64,000 bases of DNA, taken from assembly GCF_003264935.1 (NCBI RefSeq), contig NZ_QLOE01000005.1, forward strand, positions 44,582 through 108,581, given 5' to 3'. The notes below the pieces were generated by a model. It saw nothing but the letters and a program-made list of their open reading frames with translations, had not been told where the DNA came from and made no database searches. Position 1 is the stretch's first letter, and each line of letters starts with the position of its first letter. The position numbers were made by a program, and so were the translations under genes. Positions 8,959 through 16,925 of this stretch are shown here, piece after piece. This stretch comes from Methanothermobacter tenebrarum (GTDB taxonomy: Archaea; Methanobacteriota; Methanobacteria; Methanobacteriales; DSM-23052).

Positions 8959-10776
8959 TTATCTTAGTTGGGGGGATAAAATTTTTTGGTTATTGCGCAG
9001 TCCATTGAGGATTACTGCGAGTGAAAGTCCCATATCACCGATGCCCACAGCCATCCATAATGATACTAATCCAAAGATTGAAAGAAGGGCCAGGGATCCC
9101 TTAACGAGTATTGAGAAGAATATGTTCTCTTTAACTATTCTCATGGTTCTTCTCCCTAGTTCTATTATTTGGTGGATTTTCATGAGGTCATCGTCGATTA
9201 GCACTATATCTGCGGTGTCAAGGGCTATGTCAGAGCCTCTGGTCCCCATCGCGATCCCGACGTCTGCCGCTACAAGGGCTGGGGCGTCGTTTATACCGTC
9301 ACCGACCATGGCAACCCTCCCCTTAGATTTTAGATTTTCTATGAAATCGAATTTGTCCTCTGGGAGCAAGCCTCCAATGTATTTGTCAATTTTAAGTTTC
9401 CTTGCTAGTTTCTCCGCGACTTTTGGATTATCTCCTGTTAGGATCATTGCCTTGATATTTTCCTGGGATAACCTTTGGATTAGGGTGGGGGCTGATGGTC
9501 TCATTTTATCTTCTAATGTTATTTCCCCGATGATTTTACCATCACTTTCTAGGAGGATGGATGTGTTCTCGGTTTTCTGCCGAGTGTTCTGGCCTAGGAA
9601 GTACAACTTACCATCTATCCTGCCAGAAATGCCATATCCTGGCTTATATTCTAAATCCTCGACTTTTAATGGCTCCAAGCCTTTTTCATCTGCCAGTTTG
9701 GTTATCGCCTCCGCTATTGGATGTTTTAAACCTTTTTCTAGTGAAGCTGCAATCTTTAATATGTTAGCATTATTGTATGCCTTTATTTCTTTTACTGTTA
9801 GTTCACCTTGTGTTAGCGTCCCTGTCTTATCAAATACAATAGTTTTTATCTTTGACATTTCTTCAAGGTGACTTGAGCCTTTAATTAATATCCCTTTTCT
9901 TGTGGCCGCTGTTATCCCTGATATCATAGCAACTGGTACTGATATTACAAGGGCGCAAGGACATGCGATCACCATTAATACAAGGGCTCGGTATATCCAA
10001 GTTTCTGGGTTGCCTATGATCAGACTTGGGATTATACCTGTTAATATGCTTGCTATTATAATTGTTGGCGTGTAATATGATGCGAATTTCTCCATGAAAA
10101 CTTCCCTAGATGATCTTCTCATCCTAGCCTTTTCTATCAATTCTATGACCCTTGCTATGATTGTCCTTTCAGAATTCCTTGTGACCTTAACTTCAAGGTA
10201 GCCTCCAAGGTTTATTGTACCTGCCAATACTTCATCCCCAACAGTCATATGAACTGGCTCGGATTCTCCTGTAATATTTGATTGGTCAACATAACTTGAA
10301 CCATCTATTATCCTCCCATCCAAGGGTATCATGTCCCCTGGGCGTATGACCATTATCTCCCCTGGTTGCACTCTACTAGCATCCACCTTAACCTCTTTTT
10401 TCCCAATTTTTATCGTTGCTATTTCTGGTTTGAGTTGCATTAAGCCCTTTATAGATTCATGTGCCTGGCCGGTCGCATATTCTTCTAGGTATTCTGCAAT
10501 ATAATATAAGAAAACTATGATAGCTGCCTCAGGATAGTCCCCAAGTGAATATGCTCCTATAACCGCTAATGTGATGAGAAGATTTATTGTGAATTTACCA
10601 TGATAGAGTGCTAGGATGGCCCCTTTGAATGTTTCTAGGCCTGATACAAGAACAGTTAGTGTGAATAGTATGAAAGCAGGTAGCATATACCCACTATATT
10701 GTAGGTAGAATCCTATGATAAATAAGATGGCGGATATGAGTATGGTTTTCTTGTCTTTTCCATTATTACAAGGCAT
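8959..10776 (-). CDS. Heavy-metal P1B-type ATPase, Zn/Cd/Pb class
   Basis: 605 residues from ATG 10776, with GAGGT just upstream. It is a membrane pump that exports soft metal ions using ATP. Visible motifs in order: TGES actuator loop, the transmembrane CPCALVISVP metal site, DKTGTLT phosphorylation site, the HP dipeptide of P1B ATPases (GLKHPIAEA) and GDGINDAPAL hinge. The CPCxLxxSxP form and an Asp in the last helix (GIGDMGLSLAVILNGLR) match the ZntA/CadA subclass rather than CopA. No N-terminal metal-binding domain is present; the N-terminus is only about 15 residues (PCNNGKDKK). It is next to the PfkB kinase gene. Confidence 0.92.
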   Translation of the reverse strand: MPCNNGKDKKTILISAILFIIGFYLQYSGYMLPAFILFTLTVLVSGLETFKGAILALYHGKFTINLLITLAVIGAYSLGDYPEAAIIVFLYYIAEYLEEYATGQAHESIKGLMQLKPEIATIKIGKKEVKVDASRVQPGEIMVIRPGDMIPLDGRIIDGSSYVDQSNITGESEPVHMTVGDEVLAGTINLGGYLEVKVTRNSERTIIARVIELIEKARMRRSSREVFMEKFASYYTPTIIIASILTGIIPSLIIGNPETWIYRALVLMVIACPCALVISVPVAMISGITAATRKGILIKGSSHLEEMSKIKTIVFDKTGTLTQGELTVKEIKAYNNANILKIAASLEKGLKHPIAEAITKLADEKGLEPLKVEDLEYKPGYGISGRIDGKLYFLGQNTRQKTENTSILLESDGKIIGEITLEDKMRPSAPTLIQRLSQENIKAMILTGDNPKVAEKLARKLKIDKYIGGLLPEDKFDFIENLKSKGRVAMVGDGINDAPALVAADVGIAMGTRGSDIALDTADIVLIDDDLMKIHQIIELGRRTMRIVKENIFFSILVKGSLALLSIFGLVSLWMAVGIGDMGLSLAVILNGLRNNQKILSPQLR

Positions 10777-10788
10777 AGGTGACCTCAA

Positions 10789-11697
10789 TTATTTTTTTAG
10801 TATTCTTGTAGCTTCACTTGAGGGTAGTGTGGTGGTTGCACCGTATCCTTGTATACAATGGGATGCTATATAATTTCCGAAGTAGCATGAGGTTTTGAGG
10901 TCATGGCCCATGAGCCATGCATATAGGAATCCTGCGTTGAATGCGTCACCAGCCCCAGTTGTGTCCACACATTCAACTTTTAAGGCTGGTACTTCCACTT
11001 CTAGGTCGTCCATGAGCCCATAAACCCCCAAGGAGCCCCTTTTTATGATGATAATATCAACTTCATCTGCTAGGAGTTTCGCAGCCTCCTTATAGGATCC
11101 ACGGTAGCCTAGCATCACCTTAATTTCCATCTCATTTAATAATAGGACGTTAACGGCCTCTATGAGCCTTCTAAGAGATTTTATCCCCCTTTTGGCGTAT
11201 AGGTTTCCCGGGTCTAGGCTTATAAGCGGCCTAGATGATAATCTCTCAAGTAATGTTTCCTGGACTTTTAGACCTTCACCTGCAAATGATGTTAAGTGTA
11301 ATAATTTGCTATTCTCTACTAGTTCGATTTTTATTTCATCAATTTTTATGGTGTCATTTACGCCAGGGTCTAGATAGAGTGCTCTTTGCCCATTTTCATC
11401 CACGAAGCCTATTACTTTACCGCTTCTACCCTCTTTTGTGATGATTAAAAGATCCAAGTTAACCTTTTCCCTTTCAAGGTTTTCTTTAAGTTTAACGCCC
11501 TCTCTGTCCATGGCCACCTTACCAATGTATGCAGTTTTAAGGCCTAATTTTGAAAGTCCTATGATAGTATTAGCTGCGGAACCGCCACAACTTTCCTTAA
11601 AACTTCTGATTATGGTCTCTTCTTCCGGGCCTATAATCCTATCAACCATGTAGAGTTGATCCATGTTAAGGGCTCCGAAGCCTACCACATCGAACAT
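10789..11697 (-). CDS. PfkB-family carbohydrate kinase
   Basis: 302 residues with the N-terminal GFGALNMDQLY and GGSAANTIIGLSKLGL, and the ATP/anion-hole signature DTTGAGDAFNAGFLYAW near residue 250. It phosphorylates a sugar or nucleoside; the specificity is not visible. It directly follows ftrII and ehaR. In M. thermautotrophicus I recall a ribokinase-like gene at the same place downstream of the eha operon, so this gene is likely part of the eha-derived transcription unit. Confidence 0.88.
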   Translation of the reverse strand: MFDVVGFGALNMDQLYMVDRIIGPEEETIIRSFKESCGGSAANTIIGLSKLGLKTAYIGKVAMDREGVKLKENLEREKVNLDLLIITKEGRSGKVIGFVDENGQRALYLDPGVNDTIKIDEIKIELVENSKLLHLTSFAGEGLKVQETLLERLSSRPLISLDPGNLYAKRGIKSLRRLIEAVNVLLLNEMEIKVMLGYRGSYKEAAKLLADEVDIIIIKRGSLGVYGLMDDLEVEVPALKVECVDTTGAGDAFNAGFLYAWLMGHDLKTSCYFGNYIASHCIQGYGATTTLPSSEATRILKK

Positions 11698-11725
11698 TTA
11701 ACATCCCCAAAAAAAATTATTAATC

Positions 11726-12616
11726 CTAGAAGATTTCATGGAGGAATATCTTATCATCACCTAGTTTACCCTCGTAGTTGCCGGCTGAAACCCTTATCAC
11801 ACCATCAAATTCTGAAACGGCATTCACACCCACTCTAAGGGCTTCTATGACTTTTTTTCTGGAAAGTCCGTTTATTACTATCTCTGGTATGTATTTAACC
11901 CCATCTGGGACTTTGGATTCCTTGCCTAGTCTTGTTTTTAGTGATGGACAGTATGGATGGTTTGTTGTGGGGCCTATCCATGGGTACTTTGTTTCGGGCT
12001 TTGATGGGGCTGAACAGATATCAAATGGTGTTATAACCTTATCCACTCTACTTATGGCTTCTATGGCACTTTTACCCGCTTCTAGGACCGATTCTTTATC
12101 CTTGCACATGTACCAGAAGTTGGCACCCATTATACCTGTCTGGTATCCTAGCCTGGCTTCTATTTTGAAGTCTGGCACTGCTATGGGTACTATTATCATC
12201 TCTCTTCCATGAATGGTTTCTATCCATTCGTATCCATCACCACAATGTCCAACGTGCTTCATCATGTCAATGTAACCTTCTGCTTCTAAACTTGCATCAA
12301 ATAGGCTTGTGAACGGCTTCACTAGGATGTCTTGCCTTATCCTATAAGATAATTCCACCTCAAATTTTTCCATGTTATCAAGGGCGAAATAGAATTGTAG
12401 AATAGCACCATGTCTAGAATCTGGGGTCATGTCAGGATCCAGGAAAGATTCAACGCCACTTTCTAATCTTCCTATTACCGCTGCGGGTGTGGAAGTGGCA
12501 TCATATGCCGCTCTTTTAACTGTTCTTTTGTCGTGGGCGGTTACTATGGCCCTTACACATTTACCCTTAAAGGTTTCACAGAATGTATCCTCTATGATTG
12601 TACCGTTGATCTTCAC
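11726..12616 (-). CDS. Formylmethanofuran:tetrahydromethanopterin formyltransferase homologue (FtrII)
   Basis: 296 residues. It begins [20 protein letters not shown] and ends [21 protein letters not shown], matching the ends of Ftr, which moves the formyl group from methanofuran to tetrahydromethanopterin in CO2 reduction. The middle is divergent from canonical Ftr: the usual GxSVIMCPAEAGI region is replaced by a sequence reading [15 protein letters not shown]. It is therefore better called the FtrII paralogue than the main enzyme, and activity is uncertain. The GTG start overlaps the ehaR stop (TAGTG), with AGGAGG upstream. That ties it to ehaR in one operon. Confidence 0.85.
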   Translation of the reverse strand: MKINGTIIEDTFCETFKGKCVRAIVTAHDKRTVKRAAYDATSTPAAVIGRLESGVESFLDPDMTPDSRHGAILQFYFALDNMEKFEVELSYRIRQDILVKPFTSLFDASLEAEGYIDMMKHVGHCGDGYEWIETIHGREMIIVPIAVPDFKIEARLGYQTGIMGANFWYMCKDKESVLEAGKSAIEAISRVDKVITPFDICSAPSKPETKYPWIGPTTNHPYCPSLKTRLGKESKVPDGVKYIPEIVINGLSRKKVIEALRVGVNAVSEFDGVIRVSAGNYEGKLGDDKIFLHEIF

Positions 12617-13641
12617 TATCCTAGGCCTCCTATGGCTTCCCCCCTGACCCTTTTACGCATTTGGAGGCTCTCCTCTGCTATCTCTTCTATGTTATCATCT
12701 GGGATGAGTATTCTTGGGAACTTTTTCTTGGATGTTTCCATGAATTTTTCGAAAATATTATAGCTTATCCTAAAGTTTTCCAAGGCTCTTTCAGGGTCCA
12801 TTGTGTAAGCTTTCACGAATTCTATGATATAGTCTCTGCCGAAACGTGAATGTAAATCTGCTATCAGAGCTAATGGGAGGGCGTTCTCTGCTATGATGAC
12901 TATATCAGCTTCCCTTACAGCGTAATGGTTCCCATTGAAGGATACGGCCAAGCCGCGCCCCCTTGTATACCTGAGGGGTTCCACATCGGTTATACTATCC
13001 CCTATATATAATGTTGACTTTATGGGGAGTTTTTCCTTTTTGAGTATTTCTTTGAGGGCTAGGCGTTTACCCTCTCCTCCCACTGTCTTAACATCCTCTA
13101 TGAGTTTACCTATCCTCATCTGGGGTATTTCCTCGAAGAATATTTTGTCCATTGTCTCGAAATCAGCGCCCTCTACTATCATGTCTTTGAATTGGAATAG
13201 TTTCTCCCTTTCATCCTCGGGGAGTTCGTGTGAGTCTATGTCAAGGCTTGTATAATATGTGTTCTCGAGGGGGAAGTTGATGAGGTTACAGAGGGCTTCA
13301 ATGTATTGCTTGTAACTTGTGCTTATGATATAGGATGGCATGAGTCCTTGGACTCGTTGTAGTAGTTCGCGCGCCCATGGGACTAGGCTGATATTTTCCT
13401 TGGAGAATTCCACTATCTTATCATTGGTAACATTATAGGCTTTTAGGAATGGGGTGATGAGTTTAAGGGTGTCACCCGCATTATAACCTGGTCTTTTAAT
13501 CTCATATGCTAGTATATCATCGTATTTGCTCACTGCCGCGAAGAATTTGTCACCATCTGGTATGAAATGGCTTGCGAGTTCGAATGCATTGTCGTTAAGT
13601 GAAATAGGACCCTCACAGTCTGTTACAAATAATTTTTTCAT
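12616..13641 (-). CDS. ehaR: Energy-converting hydrogenase A subunit R-like HAD protein
   Basis: 341 residues. It has a HAD-superfamily fold: motif I is VTDCEGPI, with the nucleophile Asp but Glu in place of the usual second Asp; a phosphate-binding Ser/Thr strand ([10 protein letters not shown]); and motif [16 protein letters not shown] recognise it as the EhaR type encoded at the end of the eha operon, a hydrophilic, non-conserved subunit of unknown activity. The start is preceded by GGGGGTGATC, nearly the full anti-16S complement. Here ehaR lies only 33 bases downstream of an ehaA-like gene, and the hydrogenase genes that normally separate them are absent. Confidence 0.75.
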   Translation of the reverse strand: MKKLFVTDCEGPISLNDNAFELASHFIPDGDKFFAAVSKYDDILAYEIKRPGYNAGDTLKLITPFLKAYNVTNDKIVEFSKENISLVPWARELLQRVQGLMPSYIISTSYKQYIEALCNLINFPLENTYYTSLDIDSHELPEDEREKLFQFKDMIVEGADFETMDKIFFEEIPQMRIGKLIEDVKTVGGEGKRLALKEILKKEKLPIKSTLYIGDSITDVEPLRYTRGRGLAVSFNGNHYAVREADIVIIAENALPLALIADLHSRFGRDYIIEFVKAYTMDPERALENFRISYNIFEKFMETSKKKFPRILIPDDNIEEIAEESLQMRKRVRGEAIGGLG

Positions 13642-13674
13642 TTGGGATCACCCCCCCACAAGGGGGATATTATC

Positions 13675-13962
13675 CTATCCTGGATGGAATGGGGGTCTGG
13701 GGAAGATGTTCTCTATGATATATTTTACTAGGAGGGCTGATAATATCCCCATAATGAGGCCTAGATCTAGGGTATTATAGAATCCTCTGAATCCCAATTT
13801 TAGGGATACTGCGAGGAGGCCTGCTGCGATTATGGGTGTTGGGAATATCACTGTTAAAGTCCATGAGCGTCTCCATGGTCTTTCAGCTACAATTGGGAGC
13901 CCGAGGAGTGAAGCTACAATGATGGCTGATACTATCGCGATCAAGTAACTAAAGAGGATCAT
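13675..13962 (-). CDS. ehaA: Energy-converting hydrogenase A subunit A-like membrane protein
   Basis: 95 residues from ATG 13962. It has three hydrophobic segments: MILFSYLIAIVSAIIVASLL, then ERPWRRSWTLTVIFPTPIIAAGLLAVSL, then LGLIMGILSALLVKYIIENIF. The length, the LGLPIVAERPxRxSW loop and FPTP agree with what I remember of EhaA, the first subunit of the Eha membrane hydrogenase; this is recognition, not a search result. The start has no ribosome-binding site, and a TATA-like TTTATATA is centred about 27 bases upstream, so the transcript is probably leaderless. A longer reading frame upstream to 14079 would run through that promoter and is rejected. Confidence 0.62.
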   Translation of the reverse strand: MILFSYLIAIVSAIIVASLLGLPIVAERPWRRSWTLTVIFPTPIIAAGLLAVSLKLGFRGFYNTLDLGLIMGILSALLVKYIIENIFPRPPFHPG

Positions 13963-13985
13963 ATTAAAAAGATGAAAATTTAAAA

Positions 13986-13993
13986 TATATAAA
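13986..13993 (-). promoter_or_regulatory. TATA box for a leaderless ehaA-ehaR-ftrII transcript
   Basis: The minus strand reads TTTATATA inside an AT-rich tract, centred about 27 bases before the ehaA-like ATG at 13962. Archaeal transcription starts about 25-27 bases after the TATA centre, so the start codon would be at or next to +1. This fits the absence of a ribosome-binding site there. Confidence 0.5.
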
Positions 13994-14065
13994 ATTTTTC
14001 CAAGAATAATCCTATGATTTGCGGAACTTTTACCCCAAAAGATAAAATCATGCCCCCATAGGGGG

Positions 14066-14103
14066 ATATATTTATCCACTCTAATAATCTAATGATTGAG
14101 GAG
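14066..14103 (+). promoter_or_regulatory. TATA box and ribosome-binding site of the DUF1616 operon
   Basis: ATATATTTAT at 14066-14075 places the transcription start near 14096, and GAGGAG follows at 14098-14103. A dyad CCCCC-ATA-GGGGG at 14053-14065 abuts the TATA box and could be an operator or part of the divergent promoter region shared with the ehaA-like gene. Confidence 0.45.
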
Positions 14104-14113
14104 AAAGCATAGT

Positions 14114-14194
14114 ATGAAAACTGATGTTCGTGAGATTGATCATATCAACCAGTATATCCAAATTCACATCTTTGCTCCTTGGGAGGCAAGTTGA
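14114..14194 (+). CDS. Small ORF (26 residues) upstream of DUF1616 gene
   Basis: ATG at 14114 with GAGGAG ten bases upstream, 26 codons (starts MKTDVREIDHI, ends FAPWEAS), TGA at 14192-14194. It would be the first reading frame on the predicted transcript. Its stop falls two bases before the DUF1616 ATG, so the two would be translationally coupled. I do not recognise the peptide. It may be a leader peptide or a small protein; it is too short for coding statistics. Confidence 0.35.
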   Translation: MKTDVREIDHINQYIQIHIFAPWEAS

Positions 14195-14196
14195 TC

Positions 14197-15546
14197 ATGA
14201 CATCTGAGCATGAAGAAATTTTAAGGTTCCATCAATCTTCAAAGGATCTTTTCGTTGTAGTTGTCTCAGCCTTCATACTCTTAGTATTTCTACAATTCCC
14301 ATATAAGTTTTGGATCCTCAGAAGCTTGATTATAGGATTTAACATTTTTTTAATAATAGGATATTCTATAATATCATTTTTCTCCCTCAAGTTTCAAGAG
14401 AAAAGATTATCTTTGAGGCTGATCCTAAGCATCCCCCTGAGTCTGGTGATAATAATAGCATTCGATTATCTACCATTGGATAACCATGGGATCCTCAGAC
14501 TATCAGCTATAATATCAATTATAGCAGGGATACTAGCATATGCTAGGAGACGTAGAAGGCAAGATATGATAAGAAGGTCCTTGAAAGAAGCCGGAATAGA
14601 TGAAAAGAATATCATAAGCCCATCAGAGGCTGCTAAGATAGCTATAGAACGACATGAAAGGTTATCCAGGGGGGATGAGCTTGAAAGGGCATTCCCACCA
14701 GAAGAATATTTCAAAATCGAAGAAAAAAAAGAAAAGCCAAAACTAGGATCCTACGCAGACCTCATACTCATCCTCATATTCACAATAATAACAATGATTT
14801 CACCAATCAAATGGCCACTTGGAATATTCATGATGATACTAATACCTGGTTATCTACTCATAGCAATCCTAGCACCAAAAAAGGGAACCATAAACTCCTA
14901 TGAAAGACTATTCCTAAGTTTCACACTGAGTATAATCATAAGCGCTATCATAAGCCTAATCCTAAAAAAACCTTCAAACCTTGTCATCACAGAAACATCC
15001 TGCAGATTGTCCATTCTCTTAACAATAACATCCCTCATAATAAGATCGAAGACTAAACCCACTGAAAGATTTTACTGGAACCCCGTCAAATCCATTGAAA
15101 GGATTAAAGACACGCGCTTGAAAAAGAACCAGATAGTATCACTCATATTACTCATCATCCTCATTTCAATGATAGGAGTTACTATTAACACCATAATTTT
15201 AAATCCAGTCCCGTCAGAAAGATTCACAGAATTTTACATCCTCGGACCCACAGGAAAAGCATATGATTACCCAACAAACCTAAGAATAGGCGAAACTGGG
15301 GAAGTAATTATAGGAGTTGTAAACCATGAATACCAGACCACAGACTATAGAATAATCGTTAAAATGGGCGAAGAAGTCATAGACAATACCACAATAACAT
15401 TAAAAAACGGTGAAAAGTGGGAGAAACGCTTTAAATTCACCCCAAAAGAGGCTGGGGACAATCAAAAACTCCAATTTTTATTATATCGTCTGCCAGATGA
15501 AGAAAGAGTTTACAGGTCGCTCCACCTCTTCGTGAATGTGAAATAA
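14197..15546 (+). CDS. DUF1616 family membrane protein
   Basis: 449 residues from ATG 14197, ten bases after GGAGG; earlier TTG codons overlap the ribosome-binding site. Two N-terminal helices and two further helices (about 10-110) are followed by a charged cytoplasmic loop (RRRRRQDMIRRSLKEAG...). Next comes the DUF1616 membrane core (about 180-335) and a large extracellular beta-sandwich domain at the C-terminus (VPSERFTEFYILGPTGKAYDYP...), which is the characteristic DUF1616 segment. DUF1616 proteins are archaeal surface proteins of unknown role, often near sugar-nucleotide genes. The epimerase 15 bases downstream fits a role in glycan or envelope assembly. Confidence 0.8.
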   Translation: MTSEHEEILRFHQSSKDLFVVVVSAFILLVFLQFPYKFWILRSLIIGFNIFLIIGYSIISFFSLKFQEKRLSLRLILSIPLSLVIIIAFDYLPLDNHGILRLSAIISIIAGILAYARRRRRQDMIRRSLKEAGIDEKNIISPSEAAKIAIERHERLSRGDELERAFPPEEYFKIEEKKEKPKLGSYADLILILIFTIITMISPIKWPLGIFMMILIPGYLLIAILAPKKGTINSYERLFLSFTLSIIISAIISLILKKPSNLVITETSCRLSILLTITSLIIRSKTKPTERFYWNPVKSIERIKDTRLKKNQIVSLILLIILISMIGVTINTIILNPVPSERFTEFYILGPTGKAYDYPTNLRIGETGEVIIGVVNHEYQTTDYRIIVKMGEEVIDNTTITLKNGEKWEKRFKFTPKEAGDNQKLQFLLYRLPDEERVYRSLHLFVNVK

Positions 15547-15560
15547 TAAAGGTGAGAATT

Positions 15561-16517
15561 GTGAAGGATAAAAATGTCATAGTCACCGGCGGCCTTGGAT
15601 TTATCGGTTCACACCTTACAGACAGGCTACTAGAAAACGGTAACAAGGTAACGGTTATAGATGACTGTTCCACAGGTTCAATCAACAATTTAACCATGAA
15701 AGATCATGAAAACCTCAAAATTATAAAAGGCAGTATAACAAATTTGGACCTTGAAAAAATCTTCAAAGGAAAGGATTATATATTCCACCAGGCAGCACTC
15801 GCAAGCGTGGAAGAAAGTATAAAAAATCCAATAAAATGCCATGAAATAAACGCCACAGGCACTCTCAAAATCCTCCAAGCCGCGAAAAAATGTAATATTA
15901 TAAAAGTATTACACGCATCCACCTCAGCAGTCTACGGGGACAATCCAAACATACCATTAAATGAAAACGAAAACCCCAAGCCACTTTCACCCTACGCCGC
16001 CTCAAAAGTTTCAGCAGAATCATATTGTCACGTTTACACCCAATGTTATGGACTTAAAACCGTCTCATTAAGATACTTCAACGTGTTCGGACCCCGCCAA
16101 AACCCAAAATTAGAATATGCTGCAGTCATACCACGATTCATAAATGCCATACTCTCAGGAGAAAGACCAATAATCTATGGGAACGGCAACCAAACCCGAG
16201 ACTTCATCTATGTAGAGGATATAGTGGAAGCCAACCTACTACTCGCAGAATCAAAATTCACAGGCCCAGTCAACATAGCCACGGGTGAAAGCATAACAAT
16301 AAACAAGCTCCTGGAATTAATAGAGGATATACTTGATGTTGACATTAAACCCATCTACCATGATCCAAGACCAGGTGACATAATAGAGTCTAGGGCGGAT
16401 ATAGGCCTTTTAAAATCTCTTGGATTCAAAAAGATCACAAAACTCAAAAGTGGACTCGAAAAGACAATAGAATGGTACAAAGAAGAAAAAACTAGGCTTG
16501 GGGGGATACTAGATTAG
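15561..16517 (+). CDS. NAD-dependent sugar-nucleotide epimerase/dehydratase (UDP-glucose 4-epimerase type)
   Basis: 318 residues from GTG 15561, five bases after AGGTGA; an upstream GTG at 15552 overlaps that site. It has an extended short-chain dehydrogenase fold: VIVTGGLGFIGSHLTDRLL nucleotide loop, catalytic STSAVYG and YAASK (Y-x-x-x-K), and the C-terminal RPGDI substrate loop. It acts on a nucleotide sugar in the cytoplasm, probably 4-epimerisation for surface glycans; the exact sugar cannot be told. It follows the DUF1616 gene and probably shares its transcript. Confidence 0.88.
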   Translation: MKDKNVIVTGGLGFIGSHLTDRLLENGNKVTVIDDCSTGSINNLTMKDHENLKIIKGSITNLDLEKIFKGKDYIFHQAALASVEESIKNPIKCHEINATGTLKILQAAKKCNIIKVLHASTSAVYGDNPNIPLNENENPKPLSPYAASKVSAESYCHVYTQCYGLKTVSLRYFNVFGPRQNPKLEYAAVIPRFINAILSGERPIIYGNGNQTRDFIYVEDIVEANLLLAESKFTGPVNIATGESITINKLLELIEDILDVDIKPIYHDPRPGDIIESRADIGLLKSLGFKKITKLKSGLEKTIEWYKEEKTRLGGILD

Positions 16518-16925
16518 AAAGTTTAACTAGCAAATTCTCAATATTTAAAATCCCCCAGTATAAAGGAACGTGAATCGACCCATTCTAAATGTAGGATGAA
16601 AAATCATCCACACAGCAAACAACCTTGGTCATACTAGTAGAGTATTTCTTCCCACAAACTCTGAGGTTCACAAGCTCTATATGTCTTTTATCATTCCCCA
16701 CTCCCCCACAAATTTTTCATGTTCACATTTTACCATATATTCTTCGACACCTCAGATACTCCCTTTTGGAAGGGAAAACCCTTTAACAAAAGCTTTAAGG
16801 GATAACGCTTCCTAGATTAACAGATATTGTCAAAGTATACTCTCTTTCCTGGAAACTAAATAAAAACATTTATATAAAACTTTTAACTCATATTCTTATT
16901 TGTCACAGGTTACATTGCCTGTGAT
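16518..16925 (+). promoter_or_regulatory. Intergenic region with promoter of the pseudomurein-binding transglutaminase
   Basis: About 400 non-coding bases. The only clear signal is a TATA-like CATTTATATAAAAC at about 16866-16879, which would start transcription near 16900, about 25 bases before the downstream reading frame. A C-rich tract (CCCCACTCCCCCAC) lies near 16700. I see no RNA gene or conserved frame here. Confidence 0.5.

Noticed and set aside
13963..14079. N-terminal extension of the EhaA-like protein
   Set aside because: The added residues are translated from the TATA region and are not hydrophobic or conserved-looking; the ATG at 13962 fits the promoter spacing.
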